From Rhizobium sp. SL42 (GTDB lineage Bacteria > Pseudomonadota > Alphaproteobacteria > Rhizobiales > Rhizobiaceae), in assembly GCF_021729845.1 (NCBI RefSeq), contig NZ_CP063397.1, positions 510,001 through 574,000 on the forward strand: 64,000 nt of DNA, written 5' to 3'. The notes under the pieces are model-generated. The model saw only the letters and a program-made list of their open reading frames with translations. It made no database searches and was not told the DNA's origin. A program made the translations under genes and the position numbers. Below are positions 28,063 through 38,415 of the stretch, one piece after another. Numbering within the stretch: the stretch's first letter is position 1; each line of letters starts with the position of its first letter.

Positions 28063-28139
28063 ACGCCCGCGCGCCTTAAATGCAGCCATGCGATCCGTGG
28101 TCCGCGCGCCTTGGTGCAGGTCGGCGCCGGGCAATCCCT

Positions 28140-29354
28140 TCAGATCGACTGGCCGGACAGCAACCGCGGCCCCTCGCCGCTTGACGTGCCGGCAGCCTCG
28201 CGGATCAGATAGCCCTTGATGCTCGGCAGACGGTCGACAATCCCGAGACCAAAATCGCGCAGCACCCGGACCGGCGTGACATCGTTGGAAAACAGCCGAT
28301 TGAGCACATCCGTGGTGACGCCCATGCGGAACGTGTCGAAGCGCCGCCAGGTCTGGTAGCGCTCGAGCACGTTGAGCGAACCGATGTCGAGCCCGAGCCG
28401 GTCGGCATCGACAATCGTTTCGGCAAGCGCTGCCACGTCCTTGAAGCCGAGATTGAGACCCTGGCCCGAAATCGGATGGATGCCATGGGCGGCATCGCCC
28501 GCCAGCGCCAGACGCGGCGCCACGAAGGCGCGCGCCAGCGTCAGGCCGAGCGGGAAGGCACGGCGATCTTCCGTTGCGCGGATCTGGCCGAGCTTGTGGC
28601 CGAAGCGCCGCTCCAGCTCGGCCTCGAAGACGAGTTCGTCGGAAGCGACCAGCCGATCGGCATCGGCCGTGCGTTCCGTCCAGACCAGCGAGGAACGGTT
28701 GCCCTTGAGCGGCAGGATGGCAAACGGGCCGGCGGGCAGGAAATGCTCTTCGGCCACGCCCTCATGCGGACGCTCATGCTCGACCGTGGTGACGATGCCG
28801 GACTGGTTGTAGTTCCAGGTGACGGTCTTGATTCCGGCAAGATCGCGCAGCTTGGAGCGCACGCCATCGCAGGCGACCACGAGCCGCGCGGCAACGGTCG
28901 CGCCATCCGACAGGGTGAGTTCGGCGGACGGACCCGTGTCACGAAAACCGGTGGCCCGCAGTCCATGGCGGATCGCGATACCGGCATCGGCGCAGGCATC
29001 ACGCAGGGCAGCCACCATGCTGACATTCGGGATCATATGGGCAAAGGGACGCCCGTCTTCGACCGCACCGTCAAACGTCAGAAACACCGGTCGCACCGGA
29101 TCGGATGTCTTCGAATCGGTCACGATCATCCGGTTGATCGGCTGGGCATCCGGCTCGATACGGTCCCAGAGACCGAAGACATCAAGCATCTTCGTTGCAG
29201 CCGCAATGATCGCGGAGGCGCGCGGATCCTTCGTCCAAGCATTCTCCGGGGCTGCCTCGATCACCTCGACACTCAGATGGGGCGCAGCCTGCTTGATCGC
29301 AACCGCAACCGAAAGACCGACATAGCCGCCGCCGACAACCAGCACATCCAGCAT
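28140..29354 (-). CDS. UbiH/UbiF-type FAD-dependent hydroxylase
   Basis: A 404-residue flavin monooxygenase of the ubiquinone-biosynthesis group. The N-terminal dinucleotide fold is VVGGGYVGLSVAVA, the second motif VACDGVRSKLRDLAGI lies near 165, and GDAAHGIHPISGQGLNLGFKD near 285 binds the FAD ribitol. It probably hydroxylates a ring position of a ubiquinone precursor. An ATG at 29381 is also possible; AAGGA sits 8 bp before the one at 29354. It is divergent from tesB. Confidence 0.88.
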   Translation of the reverse strand: MLDVLVVGGGYVGLSVAVAIKQAAPHLSVEVIEAAPENAWTKDPRASAIIAAATKMLDVFGLWDRIEPDAQPINRMIVTDSKTSDPVRPVFLTFDGAVEDGRPFAHMIPNVSMVAALRDACADAGIAIRHGLRATGFRDTGPSAELTLSDGATVAARLVVACDGVRSKLRDLAGIKTVTWNYNQSGIVTTVEHERPHEGVAEEHFLPAGPFAILPLKGNRSSLVWTERTADADRLVASDELVFEAELERRFGHKLGQIRATEDRRAFPLGLTLARAFVAPRLALAGDAAHGIHPISGQGLNLGFKDVAALAETIVDADRLGLDIGSLNVLERYQTWRRFDTFRMGVTTDVLNRLFSNDVTPVRVLRDFGLGIVDRLPSIKGYLIREAAGTSSGEGPRLLSGQSI

Positions 29355-29437
29355 GGCGAAATCCTTTGCTCTTGTAGACATTCTGCCACCTATATAGATC
29401 AGCCATGAACGGGTGCCTATAAGCGGAGCCATGCATT

Positions 29438-30322
29438 ATGTCGCAGCCACATGAACAGACGAAACCGATGCAGGACCTGATCGAGCGCCTCGACCTGGAA
29501 AAGCTGGAGGAAAACCTGTTTCGCGGCAACAGCCCGCAGAATGGCTGGCAGCGCGTTTTCGGCGGGCTGGTGATTGCCCAGGCCCTGATGGCCGCGCAAC
29601 GCTGTGTCGATGCCGATCGCCTGGTGCATTCGCTGCATGCCTATTTCATGCGGCCCGGCGATCCTTCAGTGCCGATCGTCTATCAGGTCGAGCGCATTCG
29701 CGATGGTGCCAGCTTCACCACGCGCCGCGTCCTCGCCATCCAGCATGGCAAGGCCATCTTCTCCATGTCAGCCTCCTTCCAGCTCGCCGAACCGGGCTTC
29801 GACCACCAGGTCACCATTCCCGATGTGCCACGGCCCGAACAGCTGATGGGCGAGACGGAATTCCGCGAGGCCTTCCTCGCCAAAGCGCCGGACATGGTGA
29901 AGAAATACTGGGGTCGGGAGCGGCCGATCGAGATCCGTCCCGTGTCGCTGGTGCATTACCTGTCGAAGGAAAAGCTCGACCCGCAGGCGCATATCTGGGT
30001 CCGCGCCACCGGCATCGTTCCCGAAGATGGCCACTACCGGGCAGCAATCCTGGCCTATCTGTCCGACATGACCCTGCTCGACACCTCGCTTTATGCCCAT
30101 GGAACGTCGATCTTCGATCCCGACCTCCAGGTGGCAAGCCTAGATCATGCGATGTGGTTCCACCGGCCCTGCGCGCTCGACGACTGGCTGCTCTACACCC
30201 AGGACAGCCCGAGCGCTGCCGGAGCCCGCGGCATGACCCGCGGCAGCATTTTCACCCGTGATGGCCGCCTCGTCGCTTCGGTCGCCCAGGAAGGGTTGAT
30301 CCGCAAAAGGGCAAATGATTAA
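29438..30322 (+). CDS. tesB: Acyl-CoA thioesterase II
   Basis: A 294-residue double-hotdog thioesterase that hydrolyses medium- and long-chain acyl-CoA. Family signatures include RVFGGLVIAQALMAAQ, LHAYFMRPGDPSVPI, and the C-terminal HAMWFHRPCALDDWLLY and GSIFTRDGRLVASVAQEGLIR with its active-site Asp, Ser/Thr and Gln. It lies upstream of glnK on the same strand but is separated by a nitrogen-regulated promoter, so it is a separate unit. Confidence 0.94.
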   Translation: MSQPHEQTKPMQDLIERLDLEKLEENLFRGNSPQNGWQRVFGGLVIAQALMAAQRCVDADRLVHSLHAYFMRPGDPSVPIVYQVERIRDGASFTTRRVLAIQHGKAIFSMSASFQLAEPGFDHQVTIPDVPRPEQLMGETEFREAFLAKAPDMVKKYWGRERPIEIRPVSLVHYLSKEKLDPQAHIWVRATGIVPEDGHYRAAILAYLSDMTLLDTSLYAHGTSIFDPDLQVASLDHAMWFHRPCALDDWLLYTQDSPSAAGARGMTRGSIFTRDGRLVASVAQEGLIRKRAND

Positions 30323-30345
30323 AACGTTAGCAATTTTGTTTTTTT

Positions 30346-30360
30346 GCACATATTTTGTGC
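30346..30360 (+). promoter_or_regulatory. NtrC binding site upstream of glnK
   Basis: GCAC-N7-GTGC, the core of the NtrC consensus (TGCACY-N5-RGTGCA), about 100 bp upstream of the sigma-54 element. Position suits enhancer activation. Confidence 0.65.
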
Positions 30361-30445
30361 GCACATCGCCCGTTCATTTGCCTGTTTATTAGATCCTCTG
30401 TTTATAGTCTTTACATTTCAATAACTTAATCACCGCCTCCCAAAC

Positions 30446-30890
<445 letters not shown>

Positions 30891-30917
30891 GAACGGCCGC
30901 TAGGGGAGTTTTTTCTG

Positions 30918-32351
30918 ATGTCATTTGCCAAGTTGAATTCCACATTGCTGCGCATTGGCGCCGCGTCGGCAGCAATGCTGGCGCCGGTTGTCGCCTTCGC
31001 GCAAGAAGCAGCACCTGCTGCTGCCGAAGCGGTTGCTGCCGCGGCACCCACCATGTCCGTAGACAAGGGTGACACCACCTGGATGCTCGTCTCGGCCCTG
31101 CTGGTCCTTTTGATGACCGTTCCGGGCCTCGGCCTGTTCTACGGCGGCCTCGTCCGCGCAAAGAACATGCTGTCGGTTCTTATGCAGGTTACCACCATTG
31201 CTGCGGTCGCCATGATCGTCTGGGTCGTCTACGGCTACTCCCTGACCTTCACCAACGGCGGCGGCATGAATTCGTTCGTCGGCGGCTTCTCCAAGATGTT
31301 CCTGGCTGGCGTTGACGTCAGCACCATGGCCGAGAGCTTTTCCAAGGGCGTAGCCATTCCGGAACTGATCTTCGTCTGCTTCCAGATGACCTTTGCCGCC
31401 ATCACCCCGGGCCTGATCGTCGGCGCCTTTGCCGAACGCGTCAAGTTCTCGGCCGTCATCCTCTTCTCCATCCTGTGGCTGACCTTCGTCTACTTCCCGA
31501 TCGCCCACATGGTTTGGTTCTGGGGTGGCCCGAGCGCCTATGCGGATCCGTCGGGCCTGATCTTCGGTTTCGGCGCCATCGACTTCGCCGGCGGTACCGT
31601 CGTGCACATCAACGCTGGCGTTGCTGGCCTGATCGGCGCAATCATGGTCGGCAAGCGCACCGGCTTCGGCAAGGAAATGATGGCTCCGCACTCGATGACC
31701 ATGACCCTGATCGGCGCAGGCCTTCTCTGGGTTGGTTGGTTCGGCTTCAACGCCGGCTCGAACCTCGAATCGAACGGTTACGCCGCTCTCGCCATGATCA
31801 ACACCTTCCTCGCCACAGCAGCTGCCCTTCTCTCCTGGTCGCTGGTGGAAACCTTCTCGCGCGGCAAGGCTTCGATGCTCGGCGCTGTTTCCGGTGCCGT
31901 TGCCGGTCTCGTCGTCATAACCCCGGCCGCTGGCTTCGCCGGCCCGATGGGTGCAATCGTCATGGGCCTGATTGTCTCCCCGGTCTGCTACTTCTTCTGC
32001 TCGACCGTGAAGAACAAGTTCGGCTACGACGACACTGCTGACGTTTTCGGCATCCACGGCGTTGGCGGCATCATCGGCGCTTTGCTCACCGGTGTATTCG
32101 TCAACCCGGCTCTTGGCGGTGCTGGCATCGTCGACTACTCGACGGCCGATTTCGCAGCCACCTATGCCGGTACGGCCACCCAGGTCTTCAACCAGCTGAA
32201 AGGCGTCGTCGTCACCATCCTGTGGTGCGGCATCATCTCGGCGATCCTCTACAAGGTCGTCGATGTCGTGATCGGCCTGCGCGTTCCGGTCGAAGCCGAA
32301 CGCGAAGGTCTCGACCTCGCCTCGCACGGCGAAGCGGCCTACCACAACTAA
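30918..32351 (+). CDS. amtB: Ammonium transporter
   Basis: A 477-residue Amt channel. A signal-like N-terminus (to about residue 30, ending AFA before QE) and an Ala-rich linker precede 11 hydrophobic segments. The pore residues fit the family: the twin-His helices HMVWFWGG and GIHGVGGIIGA, and the Phe gate region. It brings in ammonium under nitrogen limitation; GlnK from the same transcript docks on its cytoplasmic face. A terminator follows at 32394. Confidence 0.97.
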   Translation: MSFAKLNSTLLRIGAASAAMLAPVVAFAQEAAPAAAEAVAAAAPTMSVDKGDTTWMLVSALLVLLMTVPGLGLFYGGLVRAKNMLSVLMQVTTIAAVAMIVWVVYGYSLTFTNGGGMNSFVGGFSKMFLAGVDVSTMAESFSKGVAIPELIFVCFQMTFAAITPGLIVGAFAERVKFSAVILFSILWLTFVYFPIAHMVWFWGGPSAYADPSGLIFGFGAIDFAGGTVVHINAGVAGLIGAIMVGKRTGFGKEMMAPHSMTMTLIGAGLLWVGWFGFNAGSNLESNGYAALAMINTFLATAAALLSWSLVETFSRGKASMLGAVSGAVAGLVVITPAAGFAGPMGAIVMGLIVSPVCYFFCSTVKNKFGYDDTADVFGIHGVGGIIGALLTGVFVNPALGGAGIVDYSTADFAATYAGTATQVFNQLKGVVVTILWCGIISAILYKVVDVVIGLRVPVEAEREGLDLASHGEAAYHN

Positions 32352-32393
32352 GACACGGATCGCGCTCCGGCGCGGCCAACCTGAAGCCTGAAA

Positions 32394-32423
32394 GACGCCC
32401 GGACCGCAAGGCCCGGGCGTTTT
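32394..32423 (+). terminator. Intrinsic terminator of glnK-amtB
   Basis: ACGCCCGG pairs with CCGGGCGT around a 10-nt loop, followed by TTT, 42 bp after the amtB stop. Confidence 0.75.
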
Positions 32424-32476
32424 CGTGCGTAAATCCCCATTCGGTGACCGCTCCGGCCCCTCTCGAACCACCATGG

Positions 32477-32491
32477 TTAATGCCGCATTAA
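32477..32491 (+). promoter_or_regulatory. CtrA-like box upstream of ftsK
   Basis: TTAA-N7-TTAA with a following C, an exact match to the full CtrA consensus, 91 bp before the ftsK start. No gene overlaps it. Confidence 0.55.
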
Positions 32492-32581
32492 CTCTCAGCC
32501 CTGTAGGGTATCGCCCAGCCATGCCGGTCACCACCGGCGCAAGGCATCGCGGTGACCTCACTTGGACGGACAGGCATTCAG

Positions 32582-35260
32582 ATGAACAGAGGAAATTCGG
32601 CAGCGCTTCCCGAACACTCGGCTCGCTTTGTGCTGACCGCTTTCGTATTGCGCCAGATCTACTCCCTGGCCGGTTTTGGGCTCTTCCTGCTGCTGGTGCT
32701 CGCGGTCGCGTCGCTCGCCACCTGGAATGTCGCCGATCCGAGCCTGTCCTATGCCACTGACAACCAGCCGACCAATATCCTCGGGCTCTCGGGTGCGGTC
32801 TTCGCCGATCTGATGATGCAGTTCTTCGGCCTGGCCAGCCTTCTGGCCCTGCTGCCGGTGCTGGCCTGGTCCTTCGCCCTGATCGGCGCGCGCAGACTGA
32901 CCCGCGTGCCCGGTCGCCTTGCCGCGTGGCTGGTCGGCGCGCTGGTTGCCGCAGCCACCGTCGGCTGTTTTCCACCGCCGCTGACATGGCCGCTGCCGAG
33001 CGGCACCGGCGGCGTACTGGGCGACCTGATCCTGCGCTTCCCGGCCCTCTTCATCGGCGCCTACCCGACCGGGACCTTTGCCATGGTGATGGGCTCCATC
33101 CTCGCCGTGCCGACGGCCTGGCTTCTGCTGTTTGCCGCCGGCATTGTCGGCCGCAGCGAACCGGAAATTCCGGCACCCCAGACCAAGGTCCCGGCAGACA
33201 AGAGCCGCAACCTGGCGCAAGCCATCGAGGCCGATGACGACGATGAGCCGGAAGGTCCGATCGCGCTGGCGCTCGGCGCGCTCGCCCATAACTGGTACAC
33301 GACGCGCGCGCGCCTGCGCCGCCTGTTCGGCCTGAAGCCGGCCGAGCGCAGCCGCCGCGACTTCGACCAGCCCTACGACTTCAACGATGATGAATTCGGC
33401 ACGCTGAACGAACCTAGTCGTCCCAAGGCGCCGGCATTGCATGCCCGGCAGGAGCCGGTGCTCGAGGGTGCTCCGCGGGCAACCACCCGCTCCATCATTT
33501 CGCCGCCGCCGATGGCCAGCGGCCATTTCGACGACGACGACAATGCATTCGACATGGACGACATGCCGCGCCCCGCCGGAATCCTGCCCGACGACGAAGA
33601 CGACTGGAATGCAGCCCCGGCCGCGCCGTCGCGCAATCTCGGCGCCGGCCGCAGCTCGCCGCGCGTCTCCGCGCCCGCCAGCCGCCCCAAGCCCGGCGCC
33701 CGGGTCGAACGCGACGCCCAGGGCTCGCTGCTGCGCCCCGACGGCTTCCAGCTTCCCTCCGTGCACCTGCTCGCCGAACCCCGTGCCGTTGCCCGCGACG
33801 CGACGCTGTCGGCCGATGCATTGGAGCACAATGCCCGCCTGCTCGAAGGCGTACTCGACGATTTCGGCGTCAAGGGCGAGATCATCCATGTCCGCCCCGG
33901 CCCGGTCGTGACACTCTACGAACTGGAGCCGGCACCGGGCATCAAGTCGTCACGAGTCATCGGCCTTGCCGACGACATCGCACGCTCGATGAGCGCGATC
34001 GCCGCCCGTGTTGCCGTGGTGCCTGGCCGCAACGCCATCGGCATCGAATTGCCCAACCAGACCAGGGAGACGGTCTATCTGCGCGAGCTGATCGGCTCGA
34101 AGGACTTCGACGGCAACAAGGCCAAGCTCGCCATGGCGCTCGGCAAGACCATCGGCGGCGAACCTGTCATCGCCGACCTTGCCAAGATGCCGCATCTGCT
34201 GGTCGCCGGCACCACGGGCTCCGGCAAGTCGGTGGCGATCAACACGATGATCCTGTCGCTGCTCTACCGGCTGCCGCCGGAAAAGTGCCGCCTGATCATG
34301 ATCGACCCGAAAATGCTCGAACTCTCGGTCTACGACGGCATACCGCATCTTCTGTCGCCTGTGGTGACGGATCCCAAGAAGGCCGTCGTTGCGCTGAAAT
34401 GGACCGTCCGCGAGATGGAAGAGCGCTACAAGAAGATGTCGAAGATCGGCGTGCGCAATATCGACGGCTTCAACAGCCGCGTCGAGCAGGCGCTGGAAAA
34501 GGGCGAGGTCCTGACCCGCACCGTGCAGACCGGCTTCGACCGCCAGACCGGCGAGGCGATCTACGAGACCGAGGAATTCGACCTGCAGCCGATCCCCTAT
34601 ATCGTCGTGATCATCGACGAGATGGCCGACCTGATGATGGTCGCCGGCAAGGACATCGAAGGTGCCGTGCAGCGACTTGCCCAGATGGCGCGTGCCGCCG
34701 GCATCCACGTGATCATGGCCACCCAGCGCCCGTCGGTCGATGTCATCACCGGCACGATCAAGGCCAACTTCCCGACCCGCATCTCCTTCCAGGTGACCTC
34801 GAAGATCGACAGCCGCACGATCCTCGGCGAACAGGGCGCCGAACAGCTGCTCGGCATGGGCGACATGCTCTACATGGCCGGTGGCGGCCGAATCCAGCGT
34901 GTCCACGGGCCGTTTGTCTCCGACAACGAGGTCGAGGAAATCGTCGCCTACCTGAAGACGCAAGGCTCGCCGCAATATCTCGACGCCATCACGATTGACG
35001 ATGACGATGGCGATGAGGGCGGCGGACCGGCCGGCACATCCAACCTGTCCGAATCCGACGATCCCTATGACCAGGCGGTCGCGATCGTGCTGCGCGACGG
35101 CAAGGCATCCACGTCCTATGTCCAGCGCCGGCTCGGCATAGGTTATAACCGCGCCGCCTCGCTGATCGAACGCATGGAGAAGGAAGGCATCATCGGCCCG
35201 GCCAATCACGCCGGAAAGCGCGAGATCCTCGTGCCGACGGAATCCGACATCGAAAGGTGA
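32582..35260 (+). CDS. ftsK: DNA translocase FtsK
   Basis: An 892-residue septal DNA pump. Four hydrophobic segments occupy about 20-190, then an acidic, Pro-rich linker (about 200-400). The motor follows, with Walker A GTTGSGKS near 543 and Walker [13 protein letters not shown] near 674. The C-terminal gamma domain (about 815-890; [21 protein letters not shown]) is a winged helix that reads the KOPS sequences. It coordinates chromosome-dimer resolution with division. The ATG at 32582 was preferred to the ORF start at 32552. A CtrA-like box lies upstream. Confidence 0.96.
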   Translation: MNRGNSAALPEHSARFVLTAFVLRQIYSLAGFGLFLLLVLAVASLATWNVADPSLSYATDNQPTNILGLSGAVFADLMMQFFGLASLLALLPVLAWSFALIGARRLTRVPGRLAAWLVGALVAAATVGCFPPPLTWPLPSGTGGVLGDLILRFPALFIGAYPTGTFAMVMGSILAVPTAWLLLFAAGIVGRSEPEIPAPQTKVPADKSRNLAQAIEADDDDEPEGPIALALGALAHNWYTTRARLRRLFGLKPAERSRRDFDQPYDFNDDEFGTLNEPSRPKAPALHARQEPVLEGAPRATTRSIISPPPMASGHFDDDDNAFDMDDMPRPAGILPDDEDDWNAAPAAPSRNLGAGRSSPRVSAPASRPKPGARVERDAQGSLLRPDGFQLPSVHLLAEPRAVARDATLSADALEHNARLLEGVLDDFGVKGEIIHVRPGPVVTLYELEPAPGIKSSRVIGLADDIARSMSAIAARVAVVPGRNAIGIELPNQTRETVYLRELIGSKDFDGNKAKLAMALGKTIGGEPVIADLAKMPHLLVAGTTGSGKSVAINTMILSLLYRLPPEKCRLIMIDPKMLELSVYDGIPHLLSPVVTDPKKAVVALKWTVREMEERYKKMSKIGVRNIDGFNSRVEQALEKGEVLTRTVQTGFDRQTGEAIYETEEFDLQPIPYIVVIIDEMADLMMVAGKDIEGAVQRLAQMARAAGIHVIMATQRPSVDVITGTIKANFPTRISFQVTSKIDSRTILGEQGAEQLLGMGDMLYMAGGGRIQRVHGPFVSDNEVEEIVAYLKTQGSPQYLDAITIDDDDGDEGGGPAGTSNLSESDDPYDQAVAIVLRDGKASTSYVQRRLGIGYNRAASLIERMEKEGIIGPANHAGKREILVPTESDIER

Positions 35261-35367
35261 TGGAACAACTGCGACTGGGACGAGTTGCCGCACAGGAGGA
35301 GCAGGCTTGCGTCATGAAGCCGCCGCCTTTTTTCGGCAAGACATGCAAGCATATGAAGGAGTACCGG

Positions 35368-36024
35368 ATGAGTGAAGATAATGCAGAACGCGAGGTATTC
35401 ATGCCCGCGTTGACCTCCCGTCGCCAGTTCGTCCTCGGCGCTGCGGCTTTCATGGCCTATGCCGCCCTGCCGCCAATGCCTGCATTTGCCGCGACCGATG
35501 CCGCACAGAAGATCGCCGACCATTTCTCCAGCGTGAAGAACATGATGGGCGAATTCGTCCAGTTCGGTCCGCGCGGCGAGCAGACCGGCGGCAAGTTTTT
35601 CATCCAGCGACCGGGCAAGCTGCGTTTCAACTATGAAAAACCCTCGCCGATGCGCGTGATCGCCGATGGCAAGAATGTCGTGATCGGCAATACCAAGCTG
35701 AAGACCTGGGATCTTTATCCACTGTCGAAGACGCCGCTCAGCCTGCTGCTGGCCGAGCGCATCGACCTTGGCAACAAGATGGTCCGGGACGTCAAGGAAG
35801 AAGCGGACCTGACCACGATCGTGCTCGGCGACAAGACCTTGCTCGGCGATTCGACGATCACCCTGATGTTCGACCCGAAGACCTTCGAGTTGCGCCAGTG
35901 GACCATCACCGACCTGCAGAAGAAGGACACATCGGTGATGATCTTCAACGTCCAGACCGGCGTCGATTTCGACCAGAGCGTCTTTGAAATTCCCTATGCG
36001 GATGTGCACAACCAGCAGCGCTGA
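35368..36024 (+). CDS. lolA: LolA-like outer-membrane lipoprotein carrier
   Basis: A 218-residue periplasmic protein of the LolA fold. A twin-arginine-like signal (SRRQFVLGAAAF, ending AFA before AT) precedes a mature part with FFIQRPGKLRFNYEKPSP, the LolA hallmark, and LLLAERIDL. LolA carries lipoproteins across the periplasm to the outer membrane. The frame is open back to 35257, overlapping the ftsK stop, but AAGGAG precedes the ATG at 35368. A terminator follows. Confidence 0.9.
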   Translation: MSEDNAEREVFMPALTSRRQFVLGAAAFMAYAALPPMPAFAATDAAQKIADHFSSVKNMMGEFVQFGPRGEQTGGKFFIQRPGKLRFNYEKPSPMRVIADGKNVVIGNTKLKTWDLYPLSKTPLSLLLAERIDLGNKMVRDVKEEADLTTIVLGDKTLLGDSTITLMFDPKTFELRQWTITDLQKKDTSVMIFNVQTGVDFDQSVFEIPYADVHNQQR

Positions 36025-36047
36025 TTGTCCGGGCCTCACCTGTGGAG

Positions 36048-36081
36048 AAAGGCGGCAGACAGACATGTCCGGCCGCCTTTT
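36048..36081 (+). terminator. Intrinsic terminator after the lolA-like gene
   Basis: AAAGGCGGC pairs with GCCGCCTTT around a 15-nt loop, ending in a short T run. Confidence 0.75.
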
Positions 36082-36138
36082 CCTGTTCACGGCGGATGAA
36101 ACTCCCTAAGAACGTGAGACATCTGGGGAACAACCGTC

Positions 36139-36942
36139 ATGACGCTTTCGATCACCACCTGGAACATCAATTCGGTGCGCCTTCGCCTGCCGATCGTCGA
36201 GGACTTTCTGAGGCAGGCAAGCCCGGACATCCTCTGCCTCCAGGAGATCAAGTGCCAGAACGACCAGTTCCCCGCCGAACAGATCGCGGCACTCGGCTAC
36301 AAGAACATCGTCCTGCACGGCCAGAAGGGATATCACGGCGTTGCCATCTGCTCGCGCCTGCCGCTGACCGAAGATCATCGCCAGGACTATTGCGGAGTCG
36401 GCGACAGCCGCCACATCTCGGCGCTGTTCGAATGGGCCGGTCGCCGCATCCGGCTGCACAATTTCTACGTACCCGCCGGCGGTGACGAACCCAATCGCGA
36501 GATCAATCCGAAATTCGGCCACAAGCTCGATTTCATCACGGAGATGAAGGCACTGTCGGCCGATGGCGAGCCGAACACGGCCTCGGTGCTGGTTGGCGAC
36601 CTCAACATCGCGCCGCTGGAGCACGACGTCTGGTCGCACAAGCAGATGCTGAAGATCGTCAGCCATACGCCGGTCGAGACCGAAGGCCTGCTCGACGTCA
36701 TGCGCAAGGGCAACTGGGTCGACCTGATGCGCCAGCATGTGCCGGACAGCGAGAAGCTCTACACGTGGTGGAGCTACCGCGCCAAGGACTGGGCGGCCGC
36801 CAACAAGGGCCGCCGCCTCGACCATATCTGGTCATCGGCCGATCTCGCGCCGCTGCTCAAGCGCGTCGATATCCTGAAGGAAGCACGCGGCTGGACGCAG
36901 CCGTCAGACCACGTTCCCGTCACGGCGACATTCGATATCTGA
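36139..36942 (+). CDS. xth: Exodeoxyribonuclease III
   Basis: A 267-residue Mg-dependent AP endonuclease/3'-5' exonuclease. Family motifs are in order: WNINSVRLR, LQEIKCQ (catalytic Glu), NFYVPAGG, GDLNIAPLEHDVW (Asp/Asn), RRLDHIW and SDHVPV (catalytic His). It repairs abasic sites and blocked 3' ends. Its stop is 13 bp from the convergent cNMP-binding gene, with no terminator between. Confidence 0.96.
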   Translation: MTLSITTWNINSVRLRLPIVEDFLRQASPDILCLQEIKCQNDQFPAEQIAALGYKNIVLHGQKGYHGVAICSRLPLTEDHRQDYCGVGDSRHISALFEWAGRRIRLHNFYVPAGGDEPNREINPKFGHKLDFITEMKALSADGEPNTASVLVGDLNIAPLEHDVWSHKQMLKIVSHTPVETEGLLDVMRKGNWVDLMRQHVPDSEKLYTWWSYRAKDWAAANKGRRLDHIWSSADLAPLLKRVDILKEARGWTQPSDHVPVTATFDI

Positions 36943-36955
36943 TAGCTGACTATGT

Positions 36956-37414
36956 TTATTCGAAGCGGCCCGCCATGGCGGCCGTTCCGTCAACCAATGC
37001 GCTGATAGACTGCTTGATGCGCGCCTCGACATGCCGCGCCATGGCCGGATATTCCTCCAGCAACCTGTGAAACATCGCCCGGGTGATGCGGATGACATCG
37101 ACGTCTTCAGCCGCAACGGCGGTGAATTTCCGCTCGACCATCGTCACCAGCGCAAGTTCGGACAGCATCACGCCCTTGCCGACCGTGGTCTCGAGCCGAG
37201 ACTTGCCGCCGCGACCGATGACATGCAGCTCCAGTGTACCACTGACCAATACATAGGCGCATTCAGCGGGTGACTTTTCACGAAACAGCACCTGCCCCGC
37301 GGCAACCTGCCGATGTTCGGCGCCAAAGGCGATCAGGCGCAACTGGTCCGTATCCAGGCCGGAAAAGAGCGGAACCGCCGAAAGCAGGTCGATATCGTCG
37401 CTCAGTGCCATCAT
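36956..37414 (-). CDS. Cyclic nucleotide-binding domain protein
   Basis: A 152-residue single cNMP-binding domain: FRE at the start of the barrel, AYVLVSGTLELHV, KGVMLSELALV and a C-terminal helical part, but no helix-turn-helix. The phosphate-binding cassette is only partly recognisable, so real ligand binding is uncertain. It may sense cAMP made by cyclases such as that at 5522, or act as a bare regulatory subunit. Met2 (37411) is an alternative start. Confidence 0.85.
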   Translation of the reverse strand: MMALSDDIDLLSAVPLFSGLDTDQLRLIAFGAEHRQVAAGQVLFREKSPAECAYVLVSGTLELHVIGRGGKSRLETTVGKGVMLSELALVTMVERKFTAVAAEDVDVIRITRAMFHRLLEEYPAMARHVEARIKQSISALVDGTAAMAGRFE

Positions 37415-37605
37415 CGTCTCCCGTCGCAGACCGCATGCAGCTGCCGGTCCCGGCAGCAGTCCTCAACGCATAACGCAAAAGTGCGGACGAGACGACCCAT
37501 GCAAGCGCATCATCCCCGGCTGTCCGCAGCCGTCTGCGGACACCGAGCGTGACCAGGGCCATGGCGCTGACCGAAGGCAGGATCATGGCCACCGATCAGA
37601 TCAAG

Positions 37606-38289
37606 TCAGGGAATGATCTTGTAACCGCCATTCTCGGTGACCAGGATTTCGGCATTCGATGGATCCCGCTCTATCTTCTGGCGCAGGCGGTAGACATGGG
37701 TTTCCAGCGTATGGGTGGTGACGCCGGAATTATACCCCCACACCTCTTCGAGCAGCACGTCACGCGTGACGACCTTCTGGCCGGCGCGATAGAGATAGCG
37801 GATGATCGCCGATTCCTTTTCGGTAAGCCGGATCTTCTTGCCGTCTTCGGTGGTCAGCAGTTTCTGGCTCGGCTTGAACAGATAGGGTCCAACGCCGAAG
37901 GTTGCGTCCTCGCTCTGCTCGAACTGGCGCAACTGGGCGCGAATGCGGGCGAGCAGCACCGCAAAGCGGAACGGCTTGGTGACATAATCGTTGGCGCCGG
38001 CCTCGAGGCCGAGGATCGTATCGGAATCGGTATCGTGGCCGGTCAGCATGATCACCGGCGACTTGAAGCCACCCTTGCGCAGCAGCTTCACCGCCTCGCG
38101 CCCATCCATATCCGGCAGCCCGACATCCATGATCAGCAGGTCGACCTGGCTGGTCTTTGCCGTCAGCATGGCGCGCGTGGCATTGTTTTCCTGCAGAAGC
38201 TGGAACTCTTCGTAGTGCGAGAGCTGTTCGACCAGGATCTGCCTCAGATCCTCGTCGTCATCCACGAGCAGAATGGTCCGCGCCGTCAT
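37606..38289 (-). CDS. OmpR-family response regulator, CenR-like
   Basis: A 227-residue regulator with a receiver domain (acidic pocket DDDED near 10-14, phospho-acceptor Asp55, Lys105 in TKPF) and an OmpR-type winged helix (about 130-227; TLETHVYRLRQKIE, TENGGYKI). The whole sequence, notably GREAVKLLRKGG and RLTEKESAIIRYLYRAG, resembles CenR of alphaproteobacteria, an envelope regulator. No sensor kinase is adjacent. The match to CenR is from memory of the family, so no symbol is given. Confidence 0.9.
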   Translation of the reverse strand: MTARTILLVDDDEDLRQILVEQLSHYEEFQLLQENNATRAMLTAKTSQVDLLIMDVGLPDMDGREAVKLLRKGGFKSPVIMLTGHDTDSDTILGLEAGANDYVTKPFRFAVLLARIRAQLRQFEQSEDATFGVGPYLFKPSQKLLTTEDGKKIRLTEKESAIIRYLYRAGQKVVTRDVLLEEVWGYNSGVTTHTLETHVYRLRQKIERDPSNAEILVTENGGYKIIP

Positions 38290-38415
38290 CCTTGATCCTT
38301 CCAGATTGGGTCGTAATTTCGAAGGTTTATGCTTTTATCTTCAGGCAATTATGGCTTTGCCGAAACAACTGAAGTGATATGAATACAACATTCTTCACGA
38401 ACAAGGCAAAATCTC

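Noticed and set aside
30921..32987. 688-residue open frame on the minus strand
   Set aside because: Antisense to amtB and the start of ftsK; no domain or ribosome site.
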